Below are positions 1 to 6,252 of a stretch of 6,986 nucleotides of DNA, piece by piece. Below the pieces are notes generated by a model, which was not told the origin of the DNA, made no database searches, and worked only from the letters and a program-made list of their open reading frames with translations. How positions within the stretch are numbered: position 1 is the stretch's first letter; each line of letters starts with the position of its first letter. This DNA comes from Mariprofundaceae bacterium (GTDB lineage Bacteria; Pseudomonadota; Zetaproteobacteria; Mariprofundales; Mariprofundaceae): positions 1-6,986 of the forward strand of contig JAUZQL010000248.1 of NCBI GenBank assembly GCA_030950975.1, written 5' to 3'. The position numbers and the translations under genes were made by a program.

Positions 1-486
1 GGGGCTATCGTTGAAACGGGAGATGATTGGATTCGTTGCGCTGCGCCCAAACGTTTAAAAGCTGTCGATATTAGTACCATGCCTCATCCAGGATTTCCCA
101 CTGATTTACAAGCTCAATTCATGGCTTTGATGTGTTTATCGGATGGCAGTAGCACGATTCGTGAAACCATTTTTGAAAATCGTTTTATGCATGTGCAAGA
201 ACTGGCGCGTATGGGTGCAAATATTCATTTGGATGGTCATGTGGCAGTGGTTCACGGTACATCTAGTATTTCTGGTGCAGAAGTGATGGCAACGGATTTA
301 AGAGCATCGGCAAGTTTGGTGTTGGCAGGTTTAGCAGCTCAAGGTGAGACCCATATTTCACGTGTTTATCATATTGATCGTGGTTATGAGAGAATTGAAG
401 AAAAGATGCGTAAAATCGGTGCGCATATCGAACGTTGTACGACCCGTGAATCTCGTATGCCACAGGTGGATCGTTTTCATGTCTGA
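1..486 (+). CDS. murA: UDP-N-acetylglucosamine 1-carboxyvinyltransferase, C-terminal part (5' end outside window)
   Basis: This enzyme transfers enolpyruvate from PEP to UDP-GlcNAc, the first committed cytoplasmic step of peptidoglycan synthesis. The visible 161 codons correspond to about the last 150 residues of the 419-residue E. coli enzyme. The frame is open from base 1, so the Met at 79 is internal and not the start. Visible motifs are FPTDLQAQ (catalytic Asp, E. coli D305, at 103-105), ETIFENRFMHV, ATDLRASASLVLAG (E. coli R371) and YHIDRGYERIEEK (E. coli R397). The catalytic Cys loop lies upstream of the window. Homology ends near GAHIER, after which about 16 non-conserved residues run into hisG before a TGA at 484-486. 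Reading through that TGA would add 166 out-of-frame codons before the next TAG (985-987), so UGA must work as a stop here. The stop overlaps the hisG start by 8 bases. murA next to hisG is a common proteobacterial arrangement. Identification is secure. Confidence 0.97.
   Translation, partial: GAIVETGDDWIRCAAPKRLKAVDISTMPHPGFPTDLQAQFMALMCLSDGSSTIRETIFENRFMHVQELARMGANIHLDGHVAVVHGTSSISGAEVMATDLRASASLVLAGLAAQGETHISRVYHIDRGYERIEEKMRKIGAHIERCTTRESRMPQVDRFHV
464..470 (+). promoter_or_regulatory. Ribosome binding site of hisG, inside murA
   Basis: AGGTGGA lies 8 bases before the ATG at 479. It supports the Met that begins MSDILTIALSKGR over upstream in-frame starts, the longest of which would reach back to 344 deep inside murA. 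The site lies within the murA tail codons. Confidence 0.6.
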
Positions 487-1192
487 TATTTTAACCATTG
501 CCTTGTCCAAAGGGCGTATTTTAGAACAAACCTTACCCTTATTGGCGTATGCCCACTTAACACCTTTGGAAGATGTGCAAACCACACGGAAATTAATGGT
601 GGATGGGCCTATGATTCAAGGGGTTCAAGTACGTTTTTTAATTATTCGTGCAGCCGATGTATGTACGTATGTGGAACAAGGTGCTGCGGATATGGGTATT
701 TCAGGGCGTGATTTACTTTTAGAACATCGCCCTTATGTCTACGAACCTTTGGATCTAAAAATCGGCTGTTGCCGTGTTTGTATTTGTGGCTTAAAAGATG
801 CTGTCGAGCAAGGTGAGCCTCAATCTGGAAGTCGCATTCGGGTGGCAACCAAGTATGATCATTTGGCAGAAAACTATTATTTATCACAAGGCATTCAGGC
901 TGAAATCATTCATCTCTATGGTGGTATGGAATTGGCTCCCTTGGTAGGCATGGCGGATCGTATTGTGGATATTGTGGAAACAGGTAGCACCTTAAAAGCG
1001 AATGGTTTGATTGAAGAAAAAACATTGTATGATATTTCGAGTCGTTTGGTTGTGAACCCTGCTAGTTCTGCAACCAAACGTACCTTGATTCATCCGATTG
1101 TTGAACAGTTGCGTGAAGCAATCGTACAACAATCAAAACCTGAGGAGACCATCAATGGCGAACATGACTCGAGTGGATGCCAATCAAGCTGA
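479..1192 (+). CDS. hisG: ATP phosphoribosyltransferase, short form
   Basis: HisG condenses ATP and PRPP to phosphoribosyl-ATP, the first and normally feedback-controlled step of histidine synthesis. The 237 residues fit the short-form family (about 200-230), which lacks the C-terminal regulatory domain and normally works with HisZ; no hisZ is in the window. Visible motifs are LTIALSKGRI (residues 5-14), a GAADMGISGRDLL segment (68-80), RVATKYDHLAENYY (121-134) and the HisG signature with PRPP loop, MELAPLVGMAD then IVDIVETGSTL (150-172). Two oddities stand out. A cysteine-dense stretch, IGCCRVCICG (95-104), replaces the usual single-Cys strand. A non-conserved tail from about residue 220 reads through the hisD ribosome site and start. 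It ends at TGA 1190-1192, with the next non-UGA stop 114 codons further on. hisD starts inside its 3' end (38-base overlap). No Trp is encoded. Confidence 0.95.
   Translation: MSDILTIALSKGRILEQTLPLLAYAHLTPLEDVQTTRKLMVDGPMIQGVQVRFLIIRAADVCTYVEQGAADMGISGRDLLLEHRPYVYEPLDLKIGCCRVCICGLKDAVEQGEPQSGSRIRVATKYDHLAENYYLSQGIQAEIIHLYGGMELAPLVGMADRIVDIVETGSTLKANGLIEEKTLYDISSRLVVNPASSATKRTLIHPIVEQLREAIVQQSKPEETINGEHDSSGCQSS
1142..1147 (+). promoter_or_regulatory. Ribosome binding site of hisD, inside hisG
   Basis: GAGGAG, 7 bases before the ATG at 1155. This strong site decides the hisD start in favour of 1155 over the in-frame ATG at 1098, which has no comparable site and would add 19 non-family residues. 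Confidence 0.75.
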
Positions 1193-2456
1193 CTTTCATG
1201 AAAAATTGGATGCCTTGCTTTGCCGTGAAACGGATACTGGATCGGATATTCAAGCACTGGTTGCAGATATTCTAATGCAGGTAAAATTGACGGGTGATCA
1301 AGCGTTATGTGAATTTACAGGCAAGTTTGATGCTTGGGATTGCACCCCTGAAAACATGGTTATTTCCCGTGAAGCGATGCACGCAGCATGGCAACGTGTT
1401 TCGGATGAAGATCGAGCCGCTTTACAATTAGCAGCGGATCGCATTCGTGCCTATCATGAACATCAAGTGCAAAAAGATTGGGATTATACCGATGATGTTG
1501 GTATGACTTTAGGGCAACGCATCACCCCTTTAGATAAAGTCGGTTTATATGTACCGGGTGGTAAAGCTGCCTACCCATCATCCGTATTGATGAATGCTGT
1601 ACCTGCACATGTGGCTGGCGTTGAAACCATTGTGATGGTCGTACCGACACCTGCGGGTGAAATCAATGATTTGGTCTTGGCAGCAGCCTATATTTCAGGT
1701 GTGCAAGAAGGCTATGCCGTGGGTGGCGCACAAGCTGTTGCGGCTTTGGCTTATGGCACAGCGACCATTCCTGCGGTGGATAAAATTGTTGGGCCAGGTA
1801 ATAAATTTGTAGCGGCTGCCAAACGCCAAGTGTTTGGTACATGTGGCATTGATATGATTGCAGGACCTTCTGAAATTGCCATGATTGTAGATAGTGGCAA
1901 CCCTGAATGGTTAGGGGCTGATTTCTTATCCCAAGCAGAACATGATGAAGCGGCACAGAGTATTTTAATTTCAACGGATGCTCATTTATTGGATGATGTT
2001 GCAGAACATATTGAATGCCATTTACAAAGCTTGAAACGCAAAGATATTGCTCGCACGTCGGTGGAAACACATGGTGCATTGATTTTGGCAAACGATTTAG
2101 ACCAAGCCGCAGCTATTGTAAATATCATTGCACCCGAACATTTGGAACTGGCTGTGGAAGATCCTGAAGCCTTGTTGCCAAGCATTCGTCATGCTGGTGC
2201 TATTTTTATGGGGCATTATGTGCCTGAAGCTTTGGGCGATTATGTGGCTGGTCCTAATCATGTGTTGCCAACCAATCGTACCGCGCGTTTTTCTAGCCCT
2301 TTGGGTGTGTATGATTTTCAAAAACGCAGCAGTGTGATTCGTGCAACTCCACAAGCAGTACAACACATTGGCAAAGCTGCCGCACATTTGGCACACCGTG
2401 AAGGTTTACAGGCACATGCCTTAACCTTGGAACTTCGTTTAAAGGATACATTATGA
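1155..2456 (+). CDS. hisD: Histidinol dehydrogenase
   Basis: HisD is a zinc- and NAD-dependent cytoplasmic enzyme that oxidises L-histidinol twice to L-histidine, the last step of the pathway. The 433 residues match the family length. Visible features are LYVPGGKAAYPSSVLMNAVPA (131-151), the signature starting IVGPGNKFVAAAKR (211-224) and GIDMIAGPSEIAM (231-243). Zinc ligands are all present: Q260 and H263 in SQAEHDEAAQ, D362 in GDYVAGPNH, and H421 in GLQAHALTLE. The catalytic pair E328-H329 sits in APEHLE. The start at 1155 follows a GAGGAG site; ATG 1164 is a weaker alternative. The gene begins inside hisG and ends in an ATGA overlap with hisC, which suggests translational coupling at both ends. 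Its terminal TGA has an in-frame TAA backup seven codons later (2478-2480). Four Trp codons are all TGG. The gene looks intact and functional. Confidence 0.97.
   Translation: MANMTRVDANQADFHEKLDALLCRETDTGSDIQALVADILMQVKLTGDQALCEFTGKFDAWDCTPENMVISREAMHAAWQRVSDEDRAALQLAADRIRAYHEHQVQKDWDYTDDVGMTLGQRITPLDKVGLYVPGGKAAYPSSVLMNAVPAHVAGVETIVMVVPTPAGEINDLVLAAAYISGVQEGYAVGGAQAVAALAYGTATIPAVDKIVGPGNKFVAAAKRQVFGTCGIDMIAGPSEIAMIVDSGNPEWLGADFLSQAEHDEAAQSILISTDAHLLDDVAEHIECHLQSLKRKDIARTSVETHGALILANDLDQAAAIVNIIAPEHLELAVEDPEALLPSIRHAGAIFMGHYVPEALGDYVAGPNHVLPTNRTARFSSPLGVYDFQKRSSVIRATPQAVQHIGKAAAHLAHREGLQAHALTLELRLKDTL
2442..2446 (+). promoter_or_regulatory. Ribosome binding site of hisC, inside hisD
   Basis: AAGGA, 6 bases before the ATG at 2453. 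It shows that hisC is initiated at the ATGA overlap with the hisD stop. This makes the first 43 codons, upstream of the internal TGA, a genuine part of hisC. Confidence 0.6.
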
Positions 2457-3487
2457 TTCGTAAAGATATCCGAGCTTTAACCGCTTATCATGTCCCTGAT
2501 GCTTCGGGCATGATTAAATTGGATGCGATGGAAAATCCATTTTCCTTACCCGAAGATTTGCAAGCAGCATGGTTAGAGACATGAAAACAGGTGGATATCA
2601 ATCGTTATCCCGATGCCAATATGGAGGCATTGCGTGAAACGATTGCCCAACGTGAAGGCTTGCATGCTGAACAAGTATTATTGGGCAATGGTTCAGATGA
2701 AATTATTCAAATGTTATTGCTTGGCAATGAACCAGGGACATGTGTAACACCTGCGCCAACTTTTGTGATGTATAATCTCATCTCACACTGGGTAAAACGT
2801 TCTATGGCAACCGTGCCGTTGGGTAAAGATTTTTCATTGGATCCCAATACATTTTTACAAGTATGCGCCCGTGAAAAAGCTGTCATTGCCTTTTTAGCAT
2901 GTCCGAATAACCCAACAGGCAATTTATGGCCACGCGATACTGTGGAAAAAATTATTCGAGAATTTCGTGGTTTAGTGGTGATTGATGAAGCGTATGCACC
3001 GTTTTCTGAATCGACTTACACGGATTTGATTGCGCCTGATGTCATGGTCTTACGCACATTTTCAAAATTGGGCTGGGCAGGTTTGCGTTTGGGTTATGTA
3101 TTGGGCGATGCCAAGGTGATTGCAGATTTAAATAAAATACGTATGCCTTACAACATCAATAGTTTAACCCAAGCTTCTGCAAGGTTCTTTTTACAACATC
3201 GTGATGTGTTTGATCAGCAGGCACGCGATATTTGCCATGAACGCAGCCGCATGATGGCATCGTTGATGGGAATGGCTGATATTGAAGTTTTTCCATCTCA
3301 AGCTAATTTTATTTTATTGCGTGTGAAGGATGCTGATAGCGTCTTTGAAGCACTTAAAGAAAAAAATATTCTGATTAAAAACATGCATGCACAAGGTGGT
3401 CTGTTATCTGAATGTTTGCGTGTCACCATTGGCACAGCCGATGAAAATAACAGCTTTTTATCGGCATTACGGGAGGTTTTGGCATGA
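2453..3487 (+). CDS. hisC: Histidinol-phosphate aminotransferase, interrupted by in-frame TGA at codon 44
   Basis: HisC is a PLP-dependent fold-type I aminotransferase that converts imidazole acetol phosphate plus glutamate to histidinol phosphate. Read through its internal TGA (2582-2584), it encodes 344 residues, close to the usual 350-360. The first 43 codons carry the HisC N-terminus (LDAMENPFSLPEDLQAAW). Homology resumes in the same frame straight after the TGA with KQVDINRYPD. Further motifs are LGNGSDEIIQ, CPNNPTG (N153), IDEAY (D178, Y181) and TFSKLGWAGLRLGY (PLP Lys about K205). No indel is needed. At the TGA, homologs usually have a hydrophobic residue such as Leu, and Trp fits. If UGA is strictly a stop, only a 43-residue peptide results, unless translation restarts at GTG 2591 or ATG 2621, which would lose the N-terminal arm. 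The true end is TGA 3485-3487, overlapping hisB as ATGA. The family is certain; whether it is intact is open. Confidence 0.9.
2582..2584 (+). other. In-frame TGA codon in hisC, candidate Trp codon
   Basis: TGA in the hisC frame, flanked by GAG ACA upstream and AAA CAG downstream. Family-like sequence lies on both sides in one frame (AAWLET before, KQVDINRYPD after). One transition separates it from TGG. Candidate explanations are Trp decoding, a nonsense mutation, or a sequence error. Confidence 0.8.
3471..3476 (+). promoter_or_regulatory. Ribosome binding site of hisB, inside hisC
   Basis: GGGAGG, 7 bases before the hisB ATG at 3484. It is a near-consensus site just ahead of the ATGA overlap with the hisC stop, so hisB can initiate without full read-through of hisC. 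Confidence 0.7.
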
Positions 3488-4071
3488 GTCGTATCGCCAG
3501 CATTGATCGCACCACCCATGAAACATCCATTCAATTAAGTCTGAATCTGGATGGTACAGGCAAAGCAGACTTGCATTCATCAATTCCTTTTTTGGATCAT
3601 ATGTTGGAACAAATTTCACGACATGGTTTGATTGATTTAAGTTTAAAAGCCAAAGGTGATCGTGGTATTGATGATCACCATACCGTAGAAGATATTGGTA
3701 TTTGTTTGGGTGAAGCTTTGCATGAAGCTGTGGGTAATAAATCGGGCATTGTCCGTTATGGTCACAGTTATGTACCCTTAGATGAAGCACTATCGCGTGT
3801 TGTTCTTGATTTTTCAGGTCGCCCTGGTTTGGTCTATCACATTGATTTTCCGAAAGAAAAAGTGGGGAACTTTGATATTGATTTGTTCAAAGAGTTCTTT
3901 CAAGCGCTCAGTAATCATGCACGTATCACCATGCATATTGATTGTTTACGCGGTGCTAATAACCATCATATCATTGAAACAGTATTCAAAGCATTTGGTC
4001 GTGCTTTACGCATGGCACTTGAGCTTGATAGTCGCCAAACAGGTATTCCATCGACAAAAGGTACGTTGTAA
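3484..4071 (+). CDS. hisB: Imidazoleglycerol-phosphate dehydratase, monofunctional
   Basis: HisB dehydrates imidazole glycerol phosphate to imidazole acetol phosphate, using two Mn ions in a 24-subunit assembly. The 195 residues match the monofunctional bacterial enzyme. There is no N-terminal HAD phosphatase domain as in the bifunctional enterobacterial HisB, so histidinol-phosphate phosphatase must be encoded elsewhere. The two pseudo-repeats with metal-binding motifs are visible: IPFLDHML, then DDHHTVEDIGICLGEAL in the first half, and GANNHHIIETVFKAFGRALR in the second. The C-terminal PSTKG is present. The start at 3484 follows GGGAGG and overlaps the hisC stop (ATGA). The gene ends with TAA at 4069-4071, three bases before hisH. 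It encodes no Trp and looks intact. Confidence 0.97.
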   Translation: MSRIASIDRTTHETSIQLSLNLDGTGKADLHSSIPFLDHMLEQISRHGLIDLSLKAKGDRGIDDHHTVEDIGICLGEALHEAVGNKSGIVRYGHSYVPLDEALSRVVLDFSGRPGLVYHIDFPKEKVGNFDIDLFKEFFQALSNHARITMHIDCLRGANNHHIIETVFKAFGRALRMALELDSRQTGIPSTKGTL

Positions 4072-4074
4072 ATC

Positions 4075-4710
4075 ATGACAAAACTGGCTTTGATTGATTA
4101 TGGCATGGGAAACTTACACTCCGTGGCGAAGGCTTTGGAAAAATCAGGGGCTAGCGTGGATTTAGTCCAAGATGCGGCGGCACTTCAACATTATGACCGC
4201 ATGGTTTTACCAGGCGTCGGTGCATTTAGAGATTGTATCTCAGCATTAAAAAAAACGGGTTTAGATGTTGCGATTGAACATCAAATCAGGCAAGGCATGC
4301 CTTTTCTAGGGATTTGTTTGGGTATGCAAGCCTTGATGAGTCAATCGTATGAATTTGCTTGTTATGATGGTCTGAACATAATTTCAGGCGACGTAAAACC
4401 TTTTCCAGAATCTCATCCCAAACGTGGTTTTAAACTTCCACATATGGGTTGGAATGATGTTGTTTTCTCTTCGGAACGTGATATTCACCCCGTGCTTGCA
4501 CCCTTACAAGGTAAGCAAGTCTATTATGTCCACTCCCTTTATTGTGTACCTGAAAAACCTGAACATATATTGGCGGCATCCTCGTATGGTGATTATCCCT
4601 TTGCTTGTGCCATTGGTCGGGAGAATATCCTTGCGGTGCAATTCCATCCTGAAAAATCACAACAAGCAGGCTTGGCCATGTTAAAATCTTTTGTGGAATG
4701 GAAACCATGA
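4075..4710 (+). CDS. hisH: Imidazole glycerol phosphate synthase, glutaminase subunit
   Basis: HisH is a class I glutamine amidotransferase that releases ammonia from glutamine and channels it to HisF within the IGP synthase heterodimer. The 211 residues match the usual 200-215. The triad is complete: C81 in GICLGMQAL, and H191 and E193 in VQFHPEKS. Other family motifs are IDYGMGNLHSVAKAL (7-21), LPGVGAF (45-51), LPHMGWNDV (121-129) and YYVHSLY (150-156). The start is three bases after the hisB TAA. A modest AAAGG lies about 13 bases upstream, so translation may rely on coupling to hisB. The gene ends in TGA 4708-4710, overlapping the hisA ATG; an in-frame TAA follows six codons later. Both Trp codons are TGG. 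It looks intact. Confidence 0.96.
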   Translation: MTKLALIDYGMGNLHSVAKALEKSGASVDLVQDAAALQHYDRMVLPGVGAFRDCISALKKTGLDVAIEHQIRQGMPFLGICLGMQALMSQSYEFACYDGLNIISGDVKPFPESHPKRGFKLPHMGWNDVVFSSERDIHPVLAPLQGKQVYYVHSLYCVPEKPEHILAASSYGDYPFACAIGRENILAVQFHPEKSQQAGLAMLKSFVEWKP

Positions 4711-5444
4711 CATCTAAACTATTTGAATTAATTCCTGCGATTGACTTAAAAGGTGCTCACTGTGTACGCCTTAAACAAGGGCGGATGGATGATGCCACCG
4801 ATTATGGTGATAATCCTGCTGAAATGGCGGCATATTGGCAGTCTTTGGGTGCGAAACGTCTACATGTCGTCGATTTGGATGGGGCGTTTGCGGGTGAACC
4901 TGCCAATCAACATGCTATTCGTAGTATTTGTGAAGTCATGAACATCCCTGTTCAGTTGGGCGGTGGCTTGCGTGATTTAAAGATGATTGAAGGTATGTTA
5001 AAACTGGGTGTTGAGCGGGTTATTTTAGGCTCGATTGCGATTTCAAATCCACAATTGGTAAGCGATGCCTGCCGTGAGTTTCCCAATCAAGTGTGTGTCG
5101 GTATTGATGCCAAAGGCGGTATGGTGGCAGTGCATGGTTGGGATGATGTAACGGATGTAAAAGCTGTCGATTTAGCCAAACGCTTCGAAAATGATGGCGT
5201 TTCGGCCATTATTTATACAGATATTGCCCGTGATGGCATGATGACAGGTCCGAACATTGAAGAAACCGTCAATCTGGCAAAAGCTGTATCCATTCCTGTG
5301 ATTGTTTCAGGTGGCGTATCCAAGATGGATGATGTTACAGATTGTGCCAAGCATGTGGCTGATGGAATCTGTGGTGCAATTACAGGTCGTGCCATTTATG
5401 AAAAGAGCATTGATTTTTCTAAGGCAATGGAGCTTTTACGCTAA
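4707..5444 (+). CDS. hisA: ProFAR isomerase (phosphoribosylformimino-AICAR-P isomerase)
   Basis: HisA is a (beta-alpha)8-barrel enzyme that performs the Amadori rearrangement of ProFAR to PRFAR, the substrate of HisH-HisF. The 245 residues match the family. The paired catalytic Asp residues are visible: D13 in IPAIDLKGA and the second in YTDIARDG (D172/D176 region). VGIDAKGG (132-139) carries D134. The half-barrel phosphate-binding motifs are LGGGLRD (84-90) and VSGGVSKMDD (200-209). I chose ATG 4707 because it forms an ATGA overlap with the hisH stop; an in-frame ATG at 4698 would add three residues and cannot be excluded. The ribosome site (GGAATGGA near 4695-4702) is weak, in keeping with coupling. 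The gene ends in TAA, sharing a base with the hisF start. Both Trp codons are TGG. Confidence 0.96.
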   Translation: MTSKLFELIPAIDLKGAHCVRLKQGRMDDATDYGDNPAEMAAYWQSLGAKRLHVVDLDGAFAGEPANQHAIRSICEVMNIPVQLGGGLRDLKMIEGMLKLGVERVILGSIAISNPQLVSDACREFPNQVCVGIDAKGGMVAVHGWDDVTDVKAVDLAKRFENDGVSAIIYTDIARDGMMTGPNIEETVNLAKAVSIPVIVSGGVSKMDDVTDCAKHVADGICGAITGRAIYEKSIDFSKAMELLR

Positions 5445-6217
5445 TGTTATCCAAACGTATTATTCCTTGTCTTGATGTAGCACATGGTCGTGTCGTAAAA
5501 GGCGTTCAGTTTGTTGATATTATTGATGCTGGCGACCCTGTCGAAGCAGCTATTAAATATGATGAACAAGGCGCAGATGAGCTAACCTTTCTTGATATTC
5601 GCGCCAGTCATGAAAACCGAGATACGCTGTATCACATGGTAAGTGAAGTGGCGGAACATGTTTTTATGCCATTGACCGTGGGTGGTGGTGTCAAAGCCCT
5701 CAAAGATATTGAAGGGCTATTGCATGCAGGTGCAGATAAGATTTCGATCAATACCGCGGCGATTTTTAATCCTGACTTGGTGAAAGAAGCAGCAGAGCGT
5801 TTTGGTTCTTCGACCATTGTTGTGGCAGTTGATGCCAAACGTGTTGGCGATGCCTTGAATGGGCATTGGGAATGCTTCACGCATGGTGGTCGAAAACCAA
5901 CAGGCTTGAATGCTGTAGAATGGGCGAAACGCATGTCTGATGATGGTGCAGGTGAGATTCTTTTAACCAGTATGGATGCCGATGGCACAAAACATGGCTA
6001 TGATATTCCTTTGACACGCGCTGTATCCGAAGCTGTTTCTTCCAATGTCGTCGCATCTGGTGGTGTCGGCACACTTGAGCATTTGGCAGAAGGTTTGCGT
6101 GATGGAAAGGCAGATGCAGTCCTTGCAGCATCGATTTTCCACTTTGGTACATTTAGCATTGCAGAAAGTAAACAATATTTAGCTGCGCAAGGTATTCCAG
6201 TTCGTTTAACAGCTTGA
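5444..6217 (+). CDS. hisF: Imidazole glycerol phosphate synthase, cyclase subunit
   Basis: HisF is a (beta-alpha)8-barrel enzyme that uses ammonia from HisH to convert PRFAR to imidazole glycerol phosphate and AICAR. The 257 residues match the family. The two catalytic aspartates sit at the canonical positions: D11 in IIPCLDVAHGRVVKG and D130 in VVAVDAKR. Phosphate-binding motifs are LTVGGGVKALKD (77-88) and VVASGGVGTLEHL near the C-terminal half. It starts in a TAATG overlap with hisA, with a modest TGGAG (5428-5432) upstream. It ends in TGA 6215-6217; the next TAA in that frame is 6287-6289. In many proteobacterial operons hisI and hisE follow; here sucC does instead. Both Trp codons are TGG. 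It looks intact. Confidence 0.97.
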   Translation: MLSKRIIPCLDVAHGRVVKGVQFVDIIDAGDPVEAAIKYDEQGADELTFLDIRASHENRDTLYHMVSEVAEHVFMPLTVGGGVKALKDIEGLLHAGADKISINTAAIFNPDLVKEAAERFGSSTIVVAVDAKRVGDALNGHWECFTHGGRKPTGLNAVEWAKRMSDDGAGEILLTSMDADGTKHGYDIPLTRAVSEAVSSNVVASGGVGTLEHLAEGLRDGKADAVLAASIFHFGTFSIAESKQYLAAQGIPVRLTA

Positions 6218-6236
6218 TATTCCCAGATACAATGGG

Positions 6237-6242
6237 GGAGGA
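6237..6242 (+). promoter_or_regulatory. Ribosome binding site of sucC
   Basis: GGAGGA within a GGGGGAGGAAG run, 10 bases before the ATG at 6253. It is the strongest ribosome site in the window and lies in the only real intergenic gap (6218-6252). This fits a highly translated TCA-cycle gene that does not depend on coupling to hisF. Confidence 0.75.
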
Positions 6243-6252
6243 AGTTTAAGGT

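Noticed and set aside
1098..1154. Upstream start for hisD at 1098
   Set aside because: It adds 19 residues with no family resemblance. ATG 1155 follows GAGGAG at good spacing and gives the normal length.
1663..2091. Long antisense open frame opposite hisD
   Set aside because: It is a shadow of hisD codon use, with no family resemblance and low-complexity composition. The same holds for the other antisense frames in the window.
2582..2584. Selenocysteine insertion at the hisC TGA (and likewise in sucC)
   Set aside because: I see no convincing bacterial SECIS-like hairpin just downstream, and neither HisC nor SucC has a catalytic Cys/Sec at these positions.
2581..2584. ATGA at the hisC lesion as a start-stop overlap splitting hisC into two coupled genes
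   Set aside because: The ATG at 2581 is in another frame. The in-frame restart candidates (GTG 2591, ATG 2621) have no clear ribosome site suited to them, and family homology runs through the TGA as one protein.
4698..5444. hisA start at ATG 4698
   Set aside because: Possible, but ATG 4707 gives the ATGA overlap typical of this operon and a length matching the family.
6011..6040. TTGACA at 6011-6016 as a promoter for sucC
   Set aside because: No acceptable -10 hexamer lies 16-18 bases downstream, and it falls inside conserved hisF codons.
6221..6238. Small inverted repeat (CCCA with TGGG) between hisF and sucC as a terminator or a ribosome-site-masking hairpin
   Set aside because: Only about four pairs and no U-run follow, which is too weak to claim.
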